From NCBI GenBank assembly GCA_963582065.1, contig CAUZRQ010000004.1, forward strand, positions 54,226 to 118,225: DNA of 64,000 nt, written 5' to 3'. Positions 43,154-53,382 of the stretch are shown here, piece by piece. The DNA comes from UBA8437 sp963582065 (GTDB taxonomy: Bacteria; Planctomycetota; Planctomycetia; Planctomycetales; Planctomycetaceae). Below the pieces are notes generated by a model. The model searched no databases. It had not been told where the DNA came from and was given only the letters and a program-made list of their open reading frames with translations. Position numbers and translations under genes: made by a program. Position 1 is the stretch's first letter. Every line of letters starts with the position of its first letter.

Positions 43154-44947
43154 ATGGAGATTTCGGCACGATCCTGTTGTCTGGTGGTGGTGTTGGGCCT
43201 GGGTTGCCTGCCGGTGATCGCCTCGGCCGGTGGTCCCGGTTCCAGGCAGGCCGACCGGCTCGAGACGACCAGGCGACTCAACAAGTTGATCGACGCCGAG
43301 TGGGACTGGCGGCTGCGGGAACAGCCGACGTTCGCGTCGTACCTGGGCGATCGACGTCACAACGATCGTTGGCCGGATGTGTCGTTGCAGGCGATCAACC
43401 GGCGGCATGCGCATCGTCGAGCGGTGCTCGAACAGCTCAAGGCAATCGACCGCAAGGTGCTCGCCCCCGGGGACCGGCTCAACTACGACCTCTTCCGCCG
43501 GGACTACGCCGGGTCGGTCGAGAGTCATGCGCACCGCTGGTTCCTGGTTCCGTTGACCGCTCGTGATGGCATCCAGGATGCGAGTTCGACTGCCGACGTG
43601 ATTCGTTTCGAGCAGGTCGAGGACTTTCGTCAGTGGTTGGCGCGGCTGCGGAGTTTCGGCCGCTACATGGATCAGACTATTGCCTTGATGACGGCCGGGC
43701 TGAAGGAACGCCGCGTGCACGATCGCGAGGTGATGGTGCGGGTACCGGCACAGATCGCTCGTCAGATCGTCGAGGACCCCGGCAAGAGCCTTTTCTACAA
43801 GCCGTTCCGCAGTTTTCCCGAGTCTGTGTCGTCAGCCGACCGCAAGCGGTTGCAGAGTGAGGCGAGCAAGGCGATCGCCGAAGTCGTTGTCCCGGCCTAT
43901 CGTCGTTTGCAGAAGTTCTTCGACAACAGCTACCTGCCCGGCTGCTTTCCTCGAGCGGGTGTCTGGCAGGTTCCCGGGGGCAAGGATTTCTACGCCTTCC
44001 GATGCCGACGATTCACCACGACCGACCTGACGTCCGAGCAGATTCACGAAATCGGTCAGCGGGAGGTGAAACGGATCCGGGGCGAGATGCAGAAGGTGAT
44101 CCAGCAGACGAAGTTCGACGGCAGTTTCGGAGAATTTCTCGAGTTCATGAGGACTGACCCTCGGTTCTACTACAAGAACGCCAAGGACCTGTTGGCGGCC
44201 TATCGCGAGGTGAGCAAACGGATCGACCCGCACCTGGTTCGGTTGTTCCGTCGATTGCCACGAATCCCCTACGGTGTCGAACCGATCCCGATGCATCTGG
44301 CCCCCGACACGACAACCGCCTACTACCGTCCGCCGTCGGCCGACGGCACTCGGGCGGGAACGTATTTCGTCAACCTGTACCGACCCGAGGTGCGGCCGAA
44401 GTACGAGATCGAGGCGTTGAGCCTTCACGAGGCGGTGCCCGGTCATCACCTGCAGATTTCACTTGCGATGGAACTCGAGAACGTGCCCCCGTTCCGTCGT
44501 TTCGGGGGTTACACGGCTTTCATCGAGGGTTGGGGGCTGTACAGCGAAAGCCTGGGCGGCGAATTGGGACTCTACAAGGACCCGTATTCCAAGTTCGGTC
44601 AATTGACCTACGAGATGTGGCGGGCAGTGCGGTTGGTCGTCGACACCGGGATGCACCACGACGGGTGGACGCGGAAGCAGGCGATGGACTTTTTTGCCGA
44701 CAACACGGCCAAGACGCTGCTGGATATCGAGAACGAGGTCGATCGCTACATCGCCTGGCCGGGACAGGCGTTGGCGTACAAGATCGGTGAACTGAAGATC
44801 CAGGAATTGCGGCGGCGAGCCGAAAGGAAACTGGGCGACAAGTTCGATGTCCGCGAGTTCCACGACGTGGTGCTGTCCCGTGGTGCGGTGACGCTGGACC
44901 TGCTCGAGGAACAGGTCCAGCAATGGCTCGAAGGGCAGCGGCCCTAG
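43154..44947 (+). CDS. Exported DUF885 peptidase-like protein
   Basis: 597 aa. The ATG at 43154 is preceded by GGAGGAAGG, the best ribosome binding site in the neighbourhood. A signal peptide ends near VIASAGG. The body is mostly helical. The DUF885 zinc-site-like motif is present as LHEAVPGHHLQ (about residue 432), followed by FIEGWGLYSE, resembling the M3/M32-like gluzincin arrangement. A metal-dependent peptidase role is likely from the fold, but substrates are not established. Its TAG stop overlaps the stop of the convergent FAD/Fe-S gene (shared CTAG at 44944-44947). It lies divergent to the prolyl oligopeptidase gene, another exported peptidase. Confidence 0.88.
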   Translation: MEISARSCCLVVVLGLGCLPVIASAGGPGSRQADRLETTRRLNKLIDAEWDWRLREQPTFASYLGDRRHNDRWPDVSLQAINRRHAHRRAVLEQLKAIDRKVLAPGDRLNYDLFRRDYAGSVESHAHRWFLVPLTARDGIQDASSTADVIRFEQVEDFRQWLARLRSFGRYMDQTIALMTAGLKERRVHDREVMVRVPAQIARQIVEDPGKSLFYKPFRSFPESVSSADRKRLQSEASKAIAEVVVPAYRRLQKFFDNSYLPGCFPRAGVWQVPGGKDFYAFRCRRFTTTDLTSEQIHEIGQREVKRIRGEMQKVIQQTKFDGSFGEFLEFMRTDPRFYYKNAKDLLAAYREVSKRIDPHLVRLFRRLPRIPYGVEPIPMHLAPDTTTAYYRPPSADGTRAGTYFVNLYRPEVRPKYEIEALSLHEAVPGHHLQISLAMELENVPPFRRFGGYTAFIEGWGLYSESLGGELGLYKDPYSKFGQLTYEMWRAVRLVVDTGMHHDGWTRKQAMDFFADNTAKTLLDIENEVDRYIAWPGQALAYKIGELKIQELRRRAERKLGDKFDVREFHDVVLSRGAVTLDLLEEQVQQWLEGQRP

Positions 44948-47796
44948 TCGTCGAGTCGTGCGGCCAGCCACTCGGCCGTCGACACTGCCCTGACACCGGT
45001 CAGGTGCTCGACCTGGTGGCGGCAACTGAACCCGGGGGCGACAACAGGGCCGTTGTGGTTGCGGACGGCTGGGGCCAGCACCCGCTCGCCGATGGCCAGG
45101 GACACTTCGAGATGGTCCGGTTCGTAGCCGAACGAACCGGCCATGCCGCAGCAGCCGCTGTCGAGGTCCAGTGCACGCCCGCCGCCGCGACGGATCGCTT
45201 CGAGTGCCGGGTCCGTGCCGATCAGTGCTTTCTGGTGACAGTGTCCGTGGTGCAGCACCATCTCGTCGTTGGTGTCGGAATGTCCCGGTTGTTGTTCCGG
45301 AAGAACTTCGGCTGCCCATTGTTCGAACGTCCGGCAGGCGCGGGCCACCTCCGCGGCCGCCTCACGGCTCGGCTCGGAGACCAGTTGCGGCAGGTCGTCG
45401 GTCACCGCCGACCAGCAACCCGGCTCGAGGAACACGATTGGCCGATTGGCTCGAGCCAGTGGAGAGAGGGTCTCGACCAGTGATTCAGCCTGACGACGAG
45501 CCTCGTCGAGGAAGCCACGGGAAATCAACGGACGGCCACAACACACCGGCGAAGCGATGCCGGCCGAAAGTCCCAGGGACTCGGCCACTCGGATGGCGGC
45601 CAACACGTGGTGCGGCTCGCAGTAGATCGAAAACGTGTCGGGGAAAAACACCACGTCCGCTGTGAGCGGGTCTGCGAGTTCTCGCGACCGGCATTCAGAC
45701 AGTAACGACCGGAGGGCCATGCGGGGCGGTCGCCGCTCGGCAGCGATGCCGGCAAACCAACGGCCGAGCCGTGTGCCGCTGACCGCGTTGAACAGTCGCG
45801 GCCAGTTCGAGGCCCGCTCGAGAGTGCGGCGGATTCCGGCGAATCGGTGATCGTGCCGAGGTCGCGGGTTGTTGCGATGGAACTGGAAGAGGTATTCGGA
45901 TTTCATCCGGGCCATGTCCACCCCGGTCGGGCATTCGGACTTGCAGGCCTTACACTCCAGGCACAGGTCCAGGACCGGTTTCAACGACGGATGGGCCAAT
46001 CCCTCGGGGCCCAGCTGTCCGTTGATGGCCATTCGCAGCGCGTTGGCTCGACCACGGGTCGAATCGGATTCGTTGCGAGTGGCCATGTAGGACGGGCACA
46101 TTGTGCCGACCAGGCTCTTGCGACAGGCGCCCACACCGCTGCACTGTTCGGCCGCGCGTGCAATTCCGCCGAAGTCCGAAAAGTCGAAGGCCGTGTCCGG
46201 CGTGGGCGTGACGTGATCGGGGCCGAATCGCAGGTCGGCCGTCAATTCGGGTGCGTCGACGATCTTGCCGGGATTCAGGAGTCCGTCGGGATCGAACGTA
46301 CGCTTGATCTCTCGAAACGCCTCGTAGAGGACCGAGCCGAACATGCGTTCCTGGAAGGGGGATCGAACCAGTCCGTCGCCGTGTTCTCCGCTCAGAGCTC
46401 CTCCGAATTCGAGAACCAGGTCGGCCACGTCGTCGGCGATCGCAGCGAATCGTGATACGCCGATGTCGGTCTTGAGGTCGATTACCGGACGGATATGCAG
46501 CAACCCGACCGATGCGTGGGCGTAGAACCCGGCGCGGGTCTCATGCCGGTCGAGAATCTCTTGAAACCGGGCGATGTAGTCGCGAAGCCGGTCGGGAGAC
46601 ACCGCCGTGTCTTCGACGAATGACACCGCCTTGGCGTCGCCGGGACGGGCCATCGACAGTCCCAGTGCCGCCTTGCGGAGCTTCCAGACTCGCGCCTGCT
46701 CCTCGGCGACCGTCATTCGGTGGAAGTGTGTGCCCAGGCCGTGGCGGCCGAGGTGCTCCTCGATCCGGTCCAGTCGTCCAGACAACTCGTCGGCCGAGTC
46801 TCCCTGGACCTCGGTCAGCAGCACTCCGGCCGGGTCGCCGTCGATGAACCAACGCAGCGGTTCGAATTCGGTCTTGCCGACGGTGTGCGAAAGGATCATG
46901 CGGTCGACCAGTTCGACGGCCGAGGGGTCGTGTTCCAGAATCATCGGGACGGCGGCGAGTGCCTCGTGCAGGTCGTCGAACTGAATGCTCAACAGCGCTC
47001 GCTCACCCGGGATCGGAGCCAATCGCAGTGTCGCCTCGAGCACCAGGGCCAACGTGCCCTCGGAGCCGACAATGATCCGCGAGAGGTTTGCGGGGCGATG
47101 TCGGTCGGGAGTGAATTCGTCGAGGTTGTAGCCACCGACTCGCCGGAGGAGTTTGGGATACCGTCGGTCGATTTCGTCGGCGTGGTCCCGGGCCAGTCGC
47201 ACGACGGTATCTCGGCAGCGGATTTGCAGCGAATCGGCACTCGAGGTCGCGGGGTCCGAATCGTCCAGAACGACCACGCTGCCGTCGGTCAGCATCACCG
47301 TCAGGCTGTCGACGTAGTCGATCGTCTTTCCATAGACGACCGAACGGGTGCCCGAGGAGTTGTTTGCGATCATTCCGCCGATGGTGGCCCGGCTGGAGGT
47401 CGAGAGATCCAGGGGCAGGACCAGGCCGTAGGGTTTCAGGGCCGCATTGAGCTCATCGAGCACGATGCCGGGTTGGACGCGGACCCGTTGGCGATCGGGT
47501 TGGATTTCGAGGATCGCGTTGAAGTATTTGGAGAAGTCGAGTTGCAGTCCGGGTCCGATCGCCTGGCCGGCCTGGGAGGTGCCACCTCCTCGAGCGGTGA
47601 TCGAATGTCCGTGGTCTCGGCAAAACGACATTACCGCGGCGACATCCGCGGCGTGCCGTGGCCGCACGACCGCGGCTGGCATGATCTGATAAACGCTGGC
47701 ATCGGTGGCGTACATCGCGCGGGTCGCGAGGTCGAGCGAGATGTCACCATCCAGCCGGTCCTGCAGTTGGGCGTGTTGTGTGGGAGAGAGAGTCAC
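44944..47796 (-). CDS. FAD/Fe-S 2-hydroxyacid dehydrogenase (GlcD-GlpC fusion, YdiJ/D2HGDH-like)
   Basis: 950 aa with a GTG start. Residues 1-470 are the FAD-binding PCMH and FAD-oxidase C domains (RPRHAADVAAVMSFCRDHGH, ARGGGTSQAGQ, GGMIANNSSGTRSVVYGK). Then come two 4Fe-4S elements (CSGVGACRKSLVGTMCPSY and CLECKACKSECPTG, about 560-640). The C-terminal third has CCG-type motifs (PVCCGRPL, HHGHCHQK, GCCGMAGSFG). This layout matches E. coli YdiJ (D-2-hydroxyglutarate dehydrogenase) and respiratory D-lactate dehydrogenases, which oxidise a D-2-hydroxyacid and feed electrons to the quinone pool. The substrate is not resolved. It starts 4 bp after the aminotransferase gene, so the two are cotranscribed. 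Confidence 0.92.
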   Translation of the reverse strand: MTLSPTQHAQLQDRLDGDISLDLATRAMYATDASVYQIMPAAVVRPRHAADVAAVMSFCRDHGHSITARGGGTSQAGQAIGPGLQLDFSKYFNAILEIQPDRQRVRVQPGIVLDELNAALKPYGLVLPLDLSTSSRATIGGMIANNSSGTRSVVYGKTIDYVDSLTVMLTDGSVVVLDDSDPATSSADSLQIRCRDTVVRLARDHADEIDRRYPKLLRRVGGYNLDEFTPDRHRPANLSRIIVGSEGTLALVLEATLRLAPIPGERALLSIQFDDLHEALAAVPMILEHDPSAVELVDRMILSHTVGKTEFEPLRWFIDGDPAGVLLTEVQGDSADELSGRLDRIEEHLGRHGLGTHFHRMTVAEEQARVWKLRKAALGLSMARPGDAKAVSFVEDTAVSPDRLRDYIARFQEILDRHETRAGFYAHASVGLLHIRPVIDLKTDIGVSRFAAIADDVADLVLEFGGALSGEHGDGLVRSPFQERMFGSVLYEAFREIKRTFDPDGLLNPGKIVDAPELTADLRFGPDHVTPTPDTAFDFSDFGGIARAAEQCSGVGACRKSLVGTMCPSYMATRNESDSTRGRANALRMAINGQLGPEGLAHPSLKPVLDLCLECKACKSECPTGVDMARMKSEYLFQFHRNNPRPRHDHRFAGIRRTLERASNWPRLFNAVSGTRLGRWFAGIAAERRPPRMALRSLLSECRSRELADPLTADVVFFPDTFSIYCEPHHVLAAIRVAESLGLSAGIASPVCCGRPLISRGFLDEARRQAESLVETLSPLARANRPIVFLEPGCWSAVTDDLPQLVSEPSREAAAEVARACRTFEQWAAEVLPEQQPGHSDTNDEMVLHHGHCHQKALIGTDPALEAIRRGGGRALDLDSGCCGMAGSFGYEPDHLEVSLAIGERVLAPAVRNHNGPVVAPGFSCRHQVEHLTGVRAVSTAEWLAARLDD

Positions 47797-47800
47797 GGCG

Positions 47801-48982
<1,182 letters not shown>

Positions 48983-49078
48983 GTTCGATGCCGCCTCTGG
49001 GCTTGGTCGGTTGGCAAATCGCAGGGAGCATTATAGGCTTCGCGAAATCGCGGAGACCACCAGCGGGGGCCACTCGAA

Positions 49079-50584
49079 TTGGACTGGTTGCACGAGCATT
49101 GGCTGCAACTGCTGTTTGTCGGATTGTATCTCGTGATGCTCGCTTGGCACGGGTGGCTCGGGAAACGCCGGACACACGGGCTGGATGACTACCTGGTCGG
49201 CGGCCGCCAATTGGGTGGCGTCGTGATCGGGCTCTCGTTCTACGCCACGTTCGTCAGTTCGGTGACGTTCGTCGGTCACGCCGGCCGCAGCTACGCCTAC
49301 GGGCCCTCGTGGTGGCTGATCTGTGTTGTCGTGTTCACCACGATGGTGTTCGTTTCGTGGTTCGTGATCGCGCCCCCGTTCACGAAGCGAGCCCGCGAAC
49401 TCGGGGCGTTGACGGTGCCCGATTTCCTGGGATTTCAGTTCGATTCGATTCTGCTGAGGCAGTTGGCCGGGGCCGTGGTGGTGGTTGCCTCGCTGGCCTA
49501 CATGGTGGCCGTCTACGAGGGGGCGACCATGTTGCTGGGGGTGTTGCTCGACTTGGATCCCACGCTGGTCACCGTGATCATCTTCGTGGTGGTCACCGCC
49601 TACACCCTGGCCGGCGGCTTCCACTCGGTCGTTACGACCGATGCGGTGCAGGGGGTCATCCTGCTGGCCGGCGGGCTGTTGCTGCCGGTCTCGATGGTCA
49701 TGCGGGCCGGCGGCATTGGTCCGCTGCTCGATGATGTACGGGCCGCCATGCCGTCGGTTCTTGACTGGCAGCCTCACGGCGAGTTGGCCGGGGAGGTGAC
49801 AATCGGCACGTTGATCGGACTGGCCCTGGGTGTGGGGTTGAAGATCATCGTGGAGCCGCGGCAACTGTCTCGGTTTTACGGACTGGCCGACGACCATCAG
49901 CTTCGGCGCGGTCGCTGGATCGCCCCGCTGATGCTGTTCACGACCTACCTGGTGATGTTGCCGGTCGGGTTTCTGGCCCATGCGTTCGTAACGCCTGCGG
50001 ATCTGGGGGGTGGCACGGGAAAATCGCTGACCGACAGCGTGATTCCACACTTGCTGGGACCGGATGTCGGCCTGCTGGGCCCGCTGGCCGGTGCATTCTT
50101 CCTGACCGGCCTGGTGGCCGCGGCCATGTCGTCGATCGATTCGGTGCTGCTGGTTGCCGCCTCGAGCGTCGATCACGACGTGATCGCTCCCACGCGGTCA
50201 GACGACCGTGGTGTCGGTCGGACGAGGTTGTGGGTGCTGCTGCTCTCGGCCGCTGCGGCCTTGCTCTCGTTGATGCTCGACCAGGGGATCACAGAGATGA
50301 GTTCGTTTTCGGGGTCACTCTACGCGGCGTGTTTCCTGCCGACACTGATCCTGGGCCTGTTCTGGCGAAGGTTGGGGCGGGCCGCAGCACTGGCGGCGGT
50401 GGCGACCGGTTTCACGACCACCTTGGTCTGGTTCATCTTGCGGCAGGGCGAGTGGCTGGGCGAGTGGAAGGCCGTTCACGAGGTTTACATTGGCGTGACC
50501 TGCGCACACGGGGTGGCGTTCCTGGTGACGTGGTTGGGCGGCAAAAAGGGCAAGCCGCCCGCCCTGCCGACCGCGATCAACTAG
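49079..50584 (+). CDS. Sodium:solute symporter family (SSSF) transporter
   Basis: 501 aa from a TTG start with a GGGGG stretch upstream. The next in-frame ATG at residue 20 would cut into the first helix, so the TTG is preferred. About 13 hydrophobic helices. SSSF traits: GLDDYLVGGRQLGG after TM1, LTVPDFLGFQF, and AYTLAGGFHSVVTTDAVQG, close to the family signature. It imports an organic solute with Na+; the solute could be a sugar, amino acid or carboxylate. Divergent from the aminotransferase gene and overlapping the end of the EamA gene by 8 bp tail to tail. Confidence 0.9.
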   Translation: MDWLHEHWLQLLFVGLYLVMLAWHGWLGKRRTHGLDDYLVGGRQLGGVVIGLSFYATFVSSVTFVGHAGRSYAYGPSWWLICVVVFTTMVFVSWFVIAPPFTKRARELGALTVPDFLGFQFDSILLRQLAGAVVVVASLAYMVAVYEGATMLLGVLLDLDPTLVTVIIFVVVTAYTLAGGFHSVVTTDAVQGVILLAGGLLLPVSMVMRAGGIGPLLDDVRAAMPSVLDWQPHGELAGEVTIGTLIGLALGVGLKIIVEPRQLSRFYGLADDHQLRRGRWIAPLMLFTTYLVMLPVGFLAHAFVTPADLGGGTGKSLTDSVIPHLLGPDVGLLGPLAGAFFLTGLVAAAMSSIDSVLLVAASSVDHDVIAPTRSDDRGVGRTRLWVLLLSAAAALLSLMLDQGITEMSSFSGSLYAACFLPTLILGLFWRRLGRAAALAAVATGFTTTLVWFILRQGEWLGEWKAVHEVYIGVTCAHGVAFLVTWLGGKKGKPPALPTAIN

Positions 50585-51581
50585 TTTCGCCAATCGACTC
50601 GCGGGGTCGGTCCATCAACAGCAGGCCGCCGATGGTCAGGGCGGTGCCGATGATCATCCAGCGGGTCATCGGTTCGTCGAACATCAATACGCCGGCCATC
50701 GAGGTCAACGCGATCTGCGAGGCGTTGATCAGGTTGGCCCGCACGATCGAGATGTGTTTCAGTGCTGCGGTCAGGAAAAAGAACGCGGCGGTGGTGAAGC
50801 CGCCGGCGACCATCGAAATCCAGAATTCGCGTGGCGAGGTCTGCTGGAGAATCCAGTCGCCGCCCTGCCGTGCCAGGACGCCGCCGCCCAGCACGACGAT
50901 CGCCGTCGAGGAGAGCAACAGGATGGTCACGGCGGTGCTGACACCGGACTTGGCAGCCTGTCGGATCACGACACCTGATTGACCCCACCCGACTCCGGCG
51001 ACCAGTCCCATCGCCACCGTCATCAGGATCAGCCGGGTCCCCCCCTGCCCCGACACCGATTGGGCGTAGTCTTCGGCATCGATTGACAACAGGCAGATGG
51101 CTGCGATCAGGACGAACATCGCCATCGTGGATCGGCGGCTGACCTGTTCACCGATCATGATCACACCCAGCACGGCACCACTGATCAACAGCGAGGCCTG
51201 GGAGAGCGGGACGGTCAGGGCCATGCCACCCAGGGACAACCCCCACTGGAAACCGACATTGCCCATCAGTTGCATCGCGGTTCCCGAAGCGAGCAGTACG
51301 AAGATCATCCGTCGAGATGGCCAGATGACCGTGCCGCGAGCCGTTTTCCAGGCGACGACAATCGAAGCGACGGCGACGGTCGGGGCGGCCTTCAGGCACG
51401 AGACCCACGCCGCCCAGTCGACACCCTCGTCGGTCACGGCTCTCAGGGCGATGATCGCAACCGTGTAGCAGAACGACGAGAAGACGGCCAGCAGTGTGCC
51501 GCGGAGGGCCATGTCAACCACGCCCGCCACCGGGGCGGCAGGGGCCGGGTGTCCATCGGGAGTATGCGGCGGGTCGGTCAC
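50577..51581 (-). CDS. EamA-family (DMT superfamily) transporter
   Basis: 334 aa from a GTG at 51581. An ATG at 51512 (residue 24) starts directly at the first helix (MALRGTLLAVFSSFCYTVAI) and is a fair alternative, because the first 23 residues are Pro/Ala-rich. Ten hydrophobic helices in two related halves match the drug/metabolite exporter fold. It begins 13 bp after the D-aminoacylase gene, so its cargo may be an amino acid or related metabolite; that is inferred from context. The 3' end overlaps the convergent symporter gene. Confidence 0.87.
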   Translation of the reverse strand: MTDPPHTPDGHPAPAAPVAGVVDMALRGTLLAVFSSFCYTVAIIALRAVTDEGVDWAAWVSCLKAAPTVAVASIVVAWKTARGTVIWPSRRMIFVLLASGTAMQLMGNVGFQWGLSLGGMALTVPLSQASLLISGAVLGVIMIGEQVSRRSTMAMFVLIAAICLLSIDAEDYAQSVSGQGGTRLILMTVAMGLVAGVGWGQSGVVIRQAAKSGVSTAVTILLLSSTAIVVLGGGVLARQGGDWILQQTSPREFWISMVAGGFTTAAFFFLTAALKHISIVRANLINASQIALTSMAGVLMFDEPMTRWMIIGTALTIGGLLLMDRPRESIGETS

Positions 51582-51594
51582 CGGGCGGCCGGGG

Positions 51595-53259
51595 TCAGGA
51601 TCGTTGTGGCCGCAGCACGCGGCCCGGGCGGGTCTCGGTGTGTACGCCGTTCAGGACCACCGGCAGGCCGTTGACGAGGACCGCGTCGATTCCCTCGGGG
51701 TACTGGTGCGGGGCCTGGAAGGTGGCCTTGTCGATGATCGTCTTGAAATTGAAGACGACGACGTCGGCGGCGTGGCCGATCTTAAGCGTTCCGCGATCGG
51801 CCAGCCCCAGTTGTTCGGCGGGCATCGCGGTCATCTTGTGGATCGCCGTTTCCAGGGGGAACAGCTTCAGTTGTCGGCAGTATCGGCCCAGCACCCGGGG
51901 GAAGCAGCCGTAGTAACGAGGATGCGGCATGCCCCTGGCGGTGTCGGCACTGACGGCACGTCCATCGGATCCGATCATCGACAGCGGGTGCCGCAGCACG
52001 CGCTGCACTTCCCGCTCGTCCATGATGAAGTTGATCATGCCCACCCTGCCGTTGCCCTCGATCAAGAGATCGATGCATGCCTGGACACCGGCACACTTCC
52101 TGGCTCGTGCCACGTCGGCCACCTTCTTGCCGATCCACCTGCGGTTGGCGCGGTTGCCGACGGTCGTGATCTGGATGTCGTCCCATTCGATCCGAAAGAA
52201 GTTCGGCCAGTTTTCGGTTCCGCGGACCATGTCGCGGGCGATTCGGCGTCGCTGGACGGGATCTTTCAGCCGGCCCAGCATCGCCCCGCTACCCCCTGCG
52301 TGTGCCCAGGGCGGCACCAGTTGGGCCAGTCCCGCACTGCCCGCGTGGTAGGGGTAGACGTCGACACGGACGCGGTGACCACCGCGGTTGGCCGCCTCGA
52401 CCATGGGCAACGTCTTTCGGGTGGTGCCCCAGTTTTCACGTCCGGCCGCCTTGTGATGCGAGATCTGTACGGGCAGGCCGGCCTCGCGGCCGACCTGAAT
52501 CGCCTCGCCGACAGCCTCGACCAGAGTCGACGCCTCGCCGCGGATGTGCGAGGAATACTGGCCGCGGTGGCGAGCGGCCACGCGGGCCAGGGCCACGATT
52601 TCTGGTGTTTTGCTGTAGGTCCCCGGCGGCGAGACCAACCCGGTTGAGAGGCCGACCGCGCCGGAACGCATGGCTTCGTCGACCAGGTCCTGCATCCGCC
52701 TGAGTTCGACCGGGGTGGGTTGCCTGTCCTGGGTGCCCATCACCGCTCTGCGAATGCTGTTGTGGCCGACGAGTCCGCAGACGTTGATCGAGGTGCCGCT
52801 TTTTCGCAGAGCCTGGAGGTAGTCGCCGTAGGTGCTCAGCTTGTGACCGGCCACCTCCACGGGAGAACCAACCGGTGCCGGAGAACTGCCGCAGTTGCCG
52901 ATGACGTGGGTGGTGGCTCCCTGGCGAACTGCACTCTGGGCCAGCCCGTCCTCCAGAAGAGAGCGGTCGCTGTGGGTGTGCATGTCGATGAAGCCGGGGC
53001 AGACGATCCGTCCGGTGGCGTTGACGGTCCGCTTGGCGTGGGCGTCGGCGAGGTCACCGATCGCCGTTACGCGGTCTCCGCGAATGCCCAGGTCGTTGCG
53101 GGCTCCAGGGGTTCCGTTGCCGTCGACGATCGTGCCGCCCCGGATCACGACATCGAAACGGGGCGCTGCACCAAGTCCAACCGTCGCTGTGGTTGAAGCG
53201 ACAACCAGGCCACCGGCCGCCAGCTGCAGAAAATCTCGCCTCGTGGTTGTCGTGGCCAT
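51595..53259 (-). CDS. N-acyl-D-amino-acid deacylase (D-aminoacylase)-family amidohydrolase, Tat-type exported
   Basis: 554 aa from the ATG at 53259. The N-terminus TTTTRRDFLQLAAGGLVVAS is a twin-arginine signal. All metal-site elements of D-aminoacylases are visible: DMHTHSD (HxH), IGNCGSS (bridging Cys), YSSHIRGE, QISHHKAAG and MIGSDGRAV (catalytic Asp). The family removes the acyl group from N-acyl-D-amino acids and can act on related dipeptide-like substrates. Export suggests scavenging outside the cytoplasm, for example of peptidoglycan-derived D-amino-acid compounds (inference). Upstream of and probably cotranscribed with the EamA transporter. Confidence 0.9.
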   Translation of the reverse strand: MATTTTRRDFLQLAAGGLVVASTTATVGLGAAPRFDVVIRGGTIVDGNGTPGARNDLGIRGDRVTAIGDLADAHAKRTVNATGRIVCPGFIDMHTHSDRSLLEDGLAQSAVRQGATTHVIGNCGSSPAPVGSPVEVAGHKLSTYGDYLQALRKSGTSINVCGLVGHNSIRRAVMGTQDRQPTPVELRRMQDLVDEAMRSGAVGLSTGLVSPPGTYSKTPEIVALARVAARHRGQYSSHIRGEASTLVEAVGEAIQVGREAGLPVQISHHKAAGRENWGTTRKTLPMVEAANRGGHRVRVDVYPYHAGSAGLAQLVPPWAHAGGSGAMLGRLKDPVQRRRIARDMVRGTENWPNFFRIEWDDIQITTVGNRANRRWIGKKVADVARARKCAGVQACIDLLIEGNGRVGMINFIMDEREVQRVLRHPLSMIGSDGRAVSADTARGMPHPRYYGCFPRVLGRYCRQLKLFPLETAIHKMTAMPAEQLGLADRGTLKIGHAADVVVFNFKTIIDKATFQAPHQYPEGIDAVLVNGLPVVLNGVHTETRPGRVLRPQRS

Positions 53260-53382
53260 CTGGTGGTTCCAGCCGTTGTGTTGGTTCGATGGCCAATTAC
53301 AGCCGAACAGCGGGTTGCCTTCAACGACGGGTGAGCGGATTGGCTCGAGATGGCCGCTGCCGGTAGACTGCCGGGCGAGCCC

